NCBI GenBank assembly: GCA_937996825.1
Contig: CALKUJ010000323.1
Span: 1-12,115, forward strand
Length of the DNA: 12,115 bases
Direction of reading: 5' to 3'
From: an uncultured Polynucleobacter sp.
Lineage (GTDB): Bacteria > Pseudomonadota > Gammaproteobacteria > Burkholderiales > Burkholderiaceae
The notes under the pieces: generated by a model
The model's database searches: none
Seen by the model: the letters and a program-made list of their open reading frames with translations, nothing else
What the model was told of the DNA's origin: nothing
Shown: piece by piece, positions 6,976 to 12,115 of the stretch
How the letters are laid out: every line of letters begins with the position of its first letter
Position numbering within the stretch: position 1 is the stretch's first letter
Translations under genes and position numbers: made by a program

Positions 6976-7021
6976 CTTGCGAAAACCGCCGACAACGCTG
7001 AGAAACGTGCTGGGCAATAGC
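6976..7021 (-). repeat. Conserved 46-bp non-coding block, right copy
   Basis: This is the inverted partner of 1315-1360 with 44 of 46 bases identical. It lies downstream of the porin 2 terminator in the same relative position as the left copy after porin 1. Together with the terminator and small hairpin it forms the inner arms of a large inverted repeat around the cargo genes. Confidence 0.75.
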
Positions 7022-7073
7022 AACTAGCAGACACAGTGGAAAACTGCACGAAGAGCGTTTTCGTTGAGGCAAT

Positions 7074-7105
7074 AAAAAACCCGCCACGTTGCCGTAGCGG
7101 GTTTT
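7074..7105 (-). terminator. Rho-independent terminator of porin 2
   Basis: On the minus strand the stem is formed by 7101-7093 with 7088-7080, extended by flanking A-T pairs. It closes on the same GCAA tetraloop as the porin 1 terminator and ends in a T run (7079-7074). It is nearly identical to 1231-1261 although the porin coding regions have diverged. Confidence 0.9.
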
Positions 7106-7123
7106 AGACTTTTAAATCCTTAA

Positions 7124-7136
7124 CTGGCTAAGCCAG
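7124..7136 (-). other. Small hairpin between porin 2 stop and terminator
   Basis: CTGGC-TAA-GCCAG is the inverted counterpart of 1199-1211 and sits at the same distance from the porin 2 stop. It is part of the shared porin 3' untranslated region. Confidence 0.55.
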
Positions 7137-7144
7137 CATGGGGA

Positions 7145-8347
7145 TTAGAAAGATTTGCTGACGCCGATTGCGTAGCGCTTTTGTGTAGAGCCAGCATCTG
7201 CTGTGAAAGCCGCAGCATTTGTTGCGTAATTGATGTTGTCGTAGCGAGCGTAAACACGAGCTGTTTTGCTCAAGTTGTAATCCACGCCAGCGCCAGTCAA
7301 CTTACGGTCATATTGCTGCACTGCAGTGCTTGCACCACCACTTTGAGAGTTGCCTGTACCTTCGTCGGTAACCTTTGCTTGTTGGGCAGAAATCACCCAT
7401 GCGCCAGTGGTGTATGTGGCACCGAACTGCTTGCTCGAACCTTTGAACTGATCAGCATCAGAGCCGAAAGTGCCGTAACCAGCGTGCAACTTCAAAGCTG
7501 GCATCACAGTGTAAGTAGCACCCAGCAAGTTTTGTGTGCTGCTCATGCCTGCCAAGTTGTTAGTGCTTGATGTACCTGCACCTGCAGACAATGCGTTGCC
7601 GCCAACGGTGTACTTGATACTTGTGTACATTGCGTCCAAGGGACCATTTGTGTAACGCAATGCAAATTCTTTCGCGCCAACGCTGTTAGTGTTGGGCGTG
7701 GCAGCCGCGAAAGTAGTCGTATCGTTGTTGTTCTGTGGTGTGTAACCAACGTGAACGCTCAAGCCACCCAAAACGACTGGCGAAGAGTATTGAACAGAGT
7801 TGGCGATGCGGATCGCACGCTGACCCTTGTGTGTTTTGCTAGCAGCGATCGCAGAGATATCCACCAAGCCACCCTTACCAGCCGAACCGGTACCTAAGCC
7901 GTTAGCGATAGAAAAGCTAGAGCTATAAGCAGAACCAATGCCTGTTGAGTAGGCAGGTGATGCAACTGCTGTGGCGTTAGTCAGCGTGAAGCTGTTGGGC
8001 GCACCCAAACGCAATGTGCCGAGTTTGGCGTCAGTCACGTCCACGAAAGATTGGCTGTTAGCAAAGCCACCTGTTTGCGCAGTACCTGCTGCGTTAGATT
8101 GTGATGCGCCGCCGAAGTCAGCCCAGTCAGTGTTGACAGAACCGCCAACAGACAAGCCACCGCCGAGGTCTTCACGAACCTTGATACCAACAGTTGTGGT
8201 ACCAGCGGATGATGCAACAGTTTTCAAATCTTTGATGTCTGCGTTGCTGTTCAAAGATGTGTAACCACGGTCAAAGTAACCGTCGATCACGACTGAAGAT
8301 TGAGCAAATGCAGAGATGGCAGACAAAGCGGCCAATGCAACGAGGGT
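7145..8347 (-). pseudogene. Porin 2, missing start codon and 5' region (silent cassette candidate)
   Basis: The frame encodes the whole mature porin (QSSVVIDGYFDRGY through AIGVSKSF, with terminal Phe) and most of its signal peptide (TLVALAALSAISAFA). The first three codons are gone. Just before ACC (8347-8345) there is an in-frame TAA (8350-8348), and the sequence further upstream is unrelated to a porin promoter region. The first possible start is a TTG at 8335, which would drop the basic n-region of the signal peptide and has no ribosome binding site. I therefore expect no functional product as arranged here. The body has no internal stop or frameshift, so loss of the start is recent or the copy is kept as a donor. 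It shares 55 of 59 bases with porin 1 at its 5' end (8349-8291 against 37-95) in inverted orientation, and has its own terminator. Confidence 0.85.
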
Positions 8348-8350
8348 TTA

Positions 8351-8607
8351 ATTTTGATCGAAGGTGCTTGAAGGTATCGACAGTGTGCGTTGACTTTGCC
8401 ACGAGAGTGCCGCGACCGTTTGGCTCAAAGTTGTACGGTCTGCGGTGTACAACTCACCAGCGTATTTCTCAGCAGCACAGCAACATATTTTCATCATGGC
8501 AAGCACGGCTGGTCAGCGGCAAATGCACGGCTTCCAAGCGTTTGCAAATCGTGCATGGCCTCAACTTTCAGGTCGCGCGACACGGTGTACAACTGTAGGC
8601 TAACCCC
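8351..8607. other. Candidate attachment region between porin 2 remnant and integrase
   Basis: There is no gene here. The stretch joins the broken porin 2 start to the tyrosine recombinase. It contains a perfect inverted repeat AGTTGTAC-N10-GTACAACT (8429-8454) and a 12-bp direct repeat CGGTGTACAACT (8443-8454 and 8583-8594). Such arrays between an integrase gene and an element end often serve as arm- or core-type recombinase sites. That reading is inference. No homologue of this stretch is seen elsewhere in the window. Confidence 0.45.
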
Positions 8608-9921
8608 ATGCTCCAGCACTTCACGCACTACCCCACCCACGCTGCAAACGACCGTCTAAGCCCACGCGAACGCACCGTACCCATACCAGCAACCATCACA
8701 GCAGTACACGGCTATCCCAGCAAGCTAGTGGTTTACAAAATTGCCGCAAGCCGATATTGGCAGGTGCGTTGTTGGGTTACAGGGCGAACACACAAGCGCA
8801 GCACCAAAACAACATCGCTGCCAATGGCGCAACGTTTTGCACGATGGTTTTACGAGGACTTGTTGGTCAAGCAGCTTGCACCGCAAGCGGTCACTCATGC
8901 AGCAGCCCCAACTTCCAAGCATCGACTGACGTTTGGTGCATTGGCTGCACAGGTGTATGCAGACGAGCAAGCGAGGGTTGATCGAGGGGAATTTGGCGCT
9001 GGCAGCTTACGCATGTTCCGCAACCGTTTGGACGCACTGGTACTGCCACGCTTTGGGATGCGACATGCAAGTGACATTGACTTTGCAGCACTGCAAGATT
9101 TTGCTCAAGTACTCAGCGTCAAATACAGCACCACCACTGTCAGTCATTACCTCATCGTTGTGCGTAAGGTGCTGACCCATGCTTTACGTATTGGCGAGCT
9201 AGATCAGCTGCCAGAGTTCCCCAAAATTAAAATTCGAGCTGCATCACGTGGTGCATTTACCCCCACCGAATACTGGACCCTGTTACGTGCGGCACGTGCA
9301 ATGCGTGGACAAAAGCACCCCAGCAGCAAGCGTGATATTCGCAAAAAAATAAAACAGGCTTACAACGATCACACCATGCCGCCAGATGTTGCGTGGGCGA
9401 TTGGTTTTATGGTCAACAGCTTTATACGGCCAGGTGACTTGACCAAAATCCGCCATCGTCACATTGAAGTCGTGCGCGGCAACAACACTTACTTGCGCTT
9501 GACCTTGCCAGAGACCAAGTTGCACACAGCGCCCATCGTTACCTTGTACCCAGCCGTACGCATCTACCAGCAAATCCAGCAGCACCAAGTAGCTAAAAAC
9601 CGTGCAAAACCCAACGATTATTTGTTCTTACCCGAAATACCCAACCGCAACTATGCACTGACGGTACTGAGTTTTATGTTTAACTGGGTACTGGAACACA
9701 CAGGGCTAAAGCTCAACCCGCATGGCCACCCACGTAGCTTGTACAGCCTGCGCCATAGTGCCATCACGTTCCGCTTGCTGTACGGACAGGGCATTGACTT
9801 GGTGACGCTGGCGCGAAACGCACGTACCAGTGTGGAAGTCATCAACAACCACTATGCAAGCACGGTCACTGGGGAACAAAACATCGCCATGCTTCAAAGC
9901 AGACGCACCCACGCTGCTTAA
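8608..9921 (+). CDS. Tyrosine recombinase / phage-type integrase
   Basis: This is a 437-aa site-specific integrase. Residues 1-95 hold an arm-binding or DUF4102-like N-terminal region, about 105-200 the SAM-like core-binding domain, and 215-430 the catalytic domain. Visible catalytic residues are Arg274 in FIRPGDL, a probable beta-strand Lys304 (PETKLHTAP), Arg382-His383 in SLYSLRHSA (with Tyr in place of the first His of HxxR, a known variant), and the nucleophile Tyr416 in EVINNHYAS. It looks intact. The ATG at 8608 lacks a clear ribosome binding site, and a start further in is possible. It lies right beside the truncated porin 2 5' end, so the porin signal-peptide sequence is a natural candidate for its attachment core. 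It converges with a DUF6641-like gene 40 bp downstream. Confidence 0.93.
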   Translation: MLQHFTHYPTHAANDRLSPRERTVPIPATITAVHGYPSKLVVYKIAASRYWQVRCWVTGRTHKRSTKTTSLPMAQRFARWFYEDLLVKQLAPQAVTHAAAPTSKHRLTFGALAAQVYADEQARVDRGEFGAGSLRMFRNRLDALVLPRFGMRHASDIDFAALQDFAQVLSVKYSTTTVSHYLIVVRKVLTHALRIGELDQLPEFPKIKIRAASRGAFTPTEYWTLLRAARAMRGQKHPSSKRDIRKKIKQAYNDHTMPPDVAWAIGFMVNSFIRPGDLTKIRHRHIEVVRGNNTYLRLTLPETKLHTAPIVTLYPAVRIYQQIQQHQVAKNRAKPNDYLFLPEIPNRNYALTVLSFMFNWVLEHTGLKLNPHGHPRSLYSLRHSAITFRLLYGQGIDLVTLARNARTSVEVINNHYASTVTGEQNIAMLQSRRTHAA

Positions 9922-9961
9922 TTGCAGGGTGAGTGCTGTGCGGGTATGGATTAACTATGGG

Positions 9962-10399
9962 TTACTTCTTAAACCCGTCACGCAGCTTGTTGCTTGCCGC
10001 ATCCATCTGTGCATCCAGTTCGCCGTTTTGTGCAGCGCCAATCAGCACGTCCAGCACATTGATGAGGTCTTTGCTGTTGGCGACTTCCACCGCAGTTTTA
10101 CCTTTAACCAACTCCAGCGTTTTGCTCCCGTAGAACACTGCCAACAAGGTTTCGTTTTTCTCACCCGTCCACCACCAAGGCTTGATGCGTACAGCTTGTT
10201 CACGTACAACGCGATTGCCGTCAGCGTCCTGCACGGTTCTTAAACGCTTGGGTGCATACGTGCGGCCTTCGCTCTGTGCCATTGCCAATTCGCGTTGTTC
10301 CGTCAACTTCAAAATTAATTTATTGCGGCGCTTGACTGCATCAGGCAATGCGCGAGGTTTACGGGCGGTGGTCAATTTAAGGGCGTTTAATGTAGCCAT
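9962..10399 (-). CDS. DUF6641-like accessory protein (145 aa)
   Basis: This is a small basic soluble protein. The start MATLNALKLTTARKP, the RRNKLILKL helix, a Lys/Arg-rich middle (TYAPKRLRTV), the RIKPWWWTGEKNE aromatic motif, and the C-terminal LELVKGKTAVEVANSKDLINV segment resemble what I remember of DUF6641 proteins from proteobacterial integrative elements. The assignment is from memory of the pattern. The start has an AAAGGA ribosome binding site about seven bases upstream. No enzymatic residues are obvious, and nucleic-acid binding is plausible from the charge. It lies between the integrase and module B and has no paralogue in module A. Confidence 0.75.
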   Translation of the reverse strand: MATLNALKLTTARKPRALPDAVKRRNKLILKLTEQRELAMAQSEGRTYAPKRLRTVQDADGNRVVREQAVRIKPWWWTGEKNETLLAVFYGSKTLELVKGKTAVEVANSKDLINVLDVLIGAAQNGELDAQMDAASNKLRDGFKK

Positions 10400-10444
10400 G
10401 GTGCTTGTCCTTTCGTTGTGTAAGCACCTTTAGTCTGTTGCCAC

Positions 10445-10570
10445 CTAGCCAAAATTGCGACCAATACACCGACCAAACTGCCGGTCTCTGCTCTCCAAAA
10501 AGCTTAAATTAAGCATTTCATTTCGCATAGCCTCTGCTGTATTGGCGCCTTCGTTTATCGACACGGACAT
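10445..10570 (-). CDS. 41-aa small ORF, module B copy
   Basis: The sequence starts MSVSINEGANTAEAMRNEML and ends RCIGRNFG. It is supported mainly by the matching N-terminal half at 6822 onward, where frame and several residues (SVSI, NT, RNE) are kept while bases differ. A good ribosome binding site is lacking, and the C-terminal half has no partner in this window. It could be a short real protein or part of an untranslated conserved region. Confidence 0.4.
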   Translation of the reverse strand: MSVSINEGANTAEAMRNEMLNLSFLESRDRQFGRCIGRNFG

Positions 10571-10613
10571 GGCCTTGCAAAAAAACGCTCTACCGCTCTC
10601 CGACCCTCATTCG

Positions 10614-11078
10614 TCACTGTGAAATCAAGTCGATGACATTGGGGCCACGCTTGTCCTGCGGCAACATTCGTCTTGCAGCTTGGTCAACAGCGTTGGGGTC
10701 AGTAATGCTTGGGGGTGCTGGCTTTTTAATTACGGGCCTTGCCTTAGTCATAGCCATGCGTGTGGTGGGTGGCGGCAATGGCTTGACCGTTTTGATGAGG
10801 CGATACGCTTGTGGCGCTGATGCTTGACTTTGCGTTTGCAGCACTGGTTTGGGCAACGCTTTTGGTGGCGCTGCATGTGGTGGCAGTTTGACCTTACGTG
10901 CCAGTGCTTTTGCCTTGTTGGCAACTTGGGGTTTGAGTGTTGCAGCTGGCTTAGATGCAAGGCGCTGTTGTGTTGCACGTTGCTGCTGATACGCAGCCAA
11001 TGCCTTGTATGTGCTGGCGTAAATCAGCTGTTCCAGCCGTTGCCATTCTTCGTCGGTAAATATTTCGTGTAATCGCAT
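10614..11078 (-). CDS. Ala/Lys/Pro-rich basic protein, module B copy (154 aa)
   Basis: This is the paralogue of the gene at 6318-6791. The N-terminal helix (MRLHEIFTDEEWQRLEQL), the YQQQRATQQRLASKPAATLK stretch, the long Ala/Lys/Pro linker and the C-terminal motif RMLPQDKRGPNVIDLIS are all conserved. The ends and overall length are kept while the linker varies, which suggests the two terminal motifs do the work. A GGGAGG ribosome binding site precedes the ATG. In this module it follows the DUF6876-like gene and precedes the 41-aa ORF in the same direction, so all may form one operon with the 48-aa gene. Function is unknown. Confidence 0.8.
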   Translation of the reverse strand: MRLHEIFTDEEWQRLEQLIYASTYKALAAYQQQRATQQRLASKPAATLKPQVANKAKALARKVKLPPHAAPPKALPKPVLQTQSQASAPQAYRLIKTVKPLPPPTTRMAMTKARPVIKKPAPPSITDPNAVDQAARRMLPQDKRGPNVIDLISQ

Positions 11079-11123
11079 GGGTGTATGCCTCCCATATATT
11101 TACACAGGCGGCGTACCCAGCAT

Positions 11124-11480
11124 TCAGTATTCGCTACACAGCATCAGCACCCAAAACTCACTACCCCAACATGCATACAGCTGGAATGATGTGAGTGGGA
11201 AGTCGGTGTACTCGATGTGCTGTTGGTCTAGTACACGTCCATTGCCATCATCCAGTGTTAGCTGTGCAGCATTGCCAGTACGAACCAACTTGGCAACAAT
11301 GAAATCTTGTTTACCAGTGAACTGAGGCAAGAAACTGGCAATGGTATCCATCAACCAAAATGCACCAGCTGTTTCTGCCAAGTACTTGGTGCCATCAGTA
11401 AGAACTGCGTGACGAGTGTGGCGATAGTAGTGCTCTGTGCCAATAAACAAGGCTAAGTTGGCTGCGTCAAACTTGGACAT
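11124..11480 (-). CDS. DUF6876-like protein (118 aa)
   Basis: This is a compact soluble alpha/beta protein. The patterns LFIGTEHYYRH, VLTDGTKYLAETAGAFWLMD and TGKQDFIVAKLVR match what I recall of the DUF6876 family, found next to integrases and on plasmids. The middle motif, a short turn followed by an Ala/Gly-Ala-Phe/Tyr-Trp-Leu helix, is characteristic. Function is unknown. It starts three bases after the 48-aa gene stops, without room for a separate ribosome binding site, which suggests translational coupling. Module A has lost this gene: only about 50 bp separate its 48-aa and Ala/Lys/Pro genes. Confidence 0.75.
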   Translation of the reverse strand: MSKFDAANLALFIGTEHYYRHTRHAVLTDGTKYLAETAGAFWLMDTIASFLPQFTGKQDFIVAKLVRTGNAAQLTLDDGNGRVLDQQHIEYTDFPLTSFQLYACWGSEFWVLMLCSEY

Positions 11481-11483
11481 GGC

Positions 11484-11630
11484 TTAGCTGACCAACTGTG
11501 GCAAGTGGACGAGGTTATCGCTGCCGTACATGCCCTTGAGCAAATTGATGGCGTCGCTGATGTTGTTGGCGCAAACTTGTGTTTGGATGACCTGTCCATT
11601 GGCGCGAACGTAGGCTGAGTAAATGTGCAT
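11484..11630 (-). CDS. 48-aa conserved small protein, module B copy
   Basis: The protein starts MHIYSAYVRANGQVIQ, contains CANNISDAINLLKGMYG and ends in HLPQLVS. It is a close paralogue of the gene at 6121-6267. It has an AGGAG ribosome binding site and is followed three bases later by the DUF6876-like gene. Conservation of the protein with several silent base differences between the copies shows that selection acts on it. Function is unknown. Position at the head of the module operon and small size would suit a regulatory or accessory role, which is a guess. Confidence 0.75.
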   Translation of the reverse strand: MHIYSAYVRANGQVIQTQVCANNISDAINLLKGMYGSDNLVHLPQLVS

Positions 11631-12115
11631 GTTGGGCTCCTATTGCAAAGCCATAACGATATTGGTGGCCTTGCGTGAAGTCGACCTTCATTCTTGGCGA
11701 TTGGCATTGAAAAACAACGGTCTTGCAAAAAACCAAGATTGCCGGTGGCTTCAACTGCAAGACATAAATATGTTTGTTAGTAATCAGCAAGGTACAAAGG
11801 TTGGCACGCCGATTGAAATAGTGCTGCTGTGTTGCCCTCTTCGTGGTGTGGCTCCAGTAAACGAATAACTTGCCATTCGCTTCATAGCACTATCCTTAAC
11901 AGGACGCCTTAAATTCGTTTGCTATGTCGGAAAGGTTGGTGATGCAGTAATGCGTTGCCTAGGCTATTAATAGGAAATTTATTGGCTGAAGTGAGTGGGG
12001 AATGTCTTAAACCCACTAGGTGTTTGGTGCTTTAACTATGGCTACAAACACTGAGCGTAAAAGCAAGCACGTAAAAGGGAGATCGCATAACCTGCCCTTA
12101 CTTAAACAAGTTGTG
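11631..12115 (-). promoter_or_regulatory. Conserved non-coding leader of module B
   Basis: This is the inverted homologue of 5694-6120. The 25-bp identical block is at 12075-12099, the GTGGG-N12-CCCAC hairpin at 11995-12016, and further matching blocks lie near 11731-11749 and 11645-11688. Homology stops at about 12100, so the last 15 bases are outside the module. It probably holds the promoter and a structured leader for the 48-aa/DUF6876-like/Ala-Lys-Pro operon. Confidence 0.5.
11784..11885 (-). CDS. Possible 33-aa leader ORF in module B
   Basis: A frame begins MKRMASYSFTGATPRRGQ and ends FVPC, with AAGGA seven bases before its ATG. The matching ATG in module A (5877) is followed by a stop after six codons, so the peptide is not conserved although the ribosome-binding stretch is. 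It may be a leader peptide, or chance. Confidence 0.2.
   Translation of the reverse strand: MKRMASYSFTGATPRRGQHSSTISIGVPTFVPC

Larger units (their letters stand above)
6822..7001 (+). pseudogene. Truncated copy of the 41-aa module gene
   Basis: A reading frame starting GTG at 6822 gives VSVSISE, then RNEILKLRF, which matches the N-terminal half of the 41-aa protein at 10445-10570 (MSVSINE, RNEMLNLSF). DNA similarity stops near 6895, shortly before dyad site 3, and the frame runs on through the dyad and the 46-bp block into unrelated residues. I read this as a copy cut off where module A was joined to the porin 3' region. Both copies are short, so the reading is tentative. Confidence 0.4.

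Noticed and set aside
8257..8659. Overlapping plus-strand frames between porin 2 and the integrase
   Set aside because: They run antisense into porin 2 and have no recognisable protein character. The direct and inverted repeats suggest non-coding DNA.

Overview
The window looks like an accessory island in a Burkholderiales genome, most likely a freshwater member of the Comamonadaceae. The two trimeric porins have the signal peptide and C-terminal Phe usual in that group. The small accessory proteins (DUF6641-like, DUF6876-like) are, as I recall, found mostly on integrative elements of Beta- and Gammaproteobacteria. The lineage call is by inspection only.

Layout from left to right. (1) Porin 1 (30-1190, +) is intact and ends in a strong terminator followed by a conserved 46-bp non-coding block. 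(2) A two-gene cassette (1429-4700, +) encodes an unrecognised acidic 655-aa protein, then a TGT/DpdA-like guanine transglycosylase. A 21-bp perfect direct repeat flanks it. (3) A small serine recombinase follows (4731-5312, -). (4) Module A (5694-about 6895, +) has a long leader, a 48-aa protein, an Ala/Lys/Pro-rich protein and a truncated small ORF. (5) An inverted copy of the porin 3' region leads into porin 2 (7145-8347, -), which has lost its start codon and upstream region. (6) An intact tyrosine recombinase follows (8608-9921, +), then a DUF6641-like gene (-). (7) Module B (10445-12099, -) is a diverged inverted copy of module A that still carries a DUF6876-like gene.

The window is built from nested inverted repeats. 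The two porins converge, their 3' untranslated regions match better than the ends of their coding regions, and 55 of the first 59 shared bases of the signal-peptide coding sequence are identical. Porin 2 diverges from porin 1 just before its fourth codon and runs into an in-frame stop, so it looks like a silent cassette. Inversion through the shared 5' sequence would connect porin 2 to the start codon of porin 1 and silence porin 1.

Three copies of a 26-bp dyad with a central AA lie at 1385-1410, 4707-4732 and 6906-6931 (the last inverted). They bound the transglycosylase cassette and the recombinase/module A segment. Their geometry resembles crossover sites of serine invertases and resolvases, and one overlaps the end of the serine recombinase gene. 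The best candidate for an undescribed system is therefore a mobile DNA-base-modification pair (655-aa protein plus DpdA-like enzyme) carried between recombinase sites in a porin locus that may itself switch by inversion. All activities are inferred from sequence.
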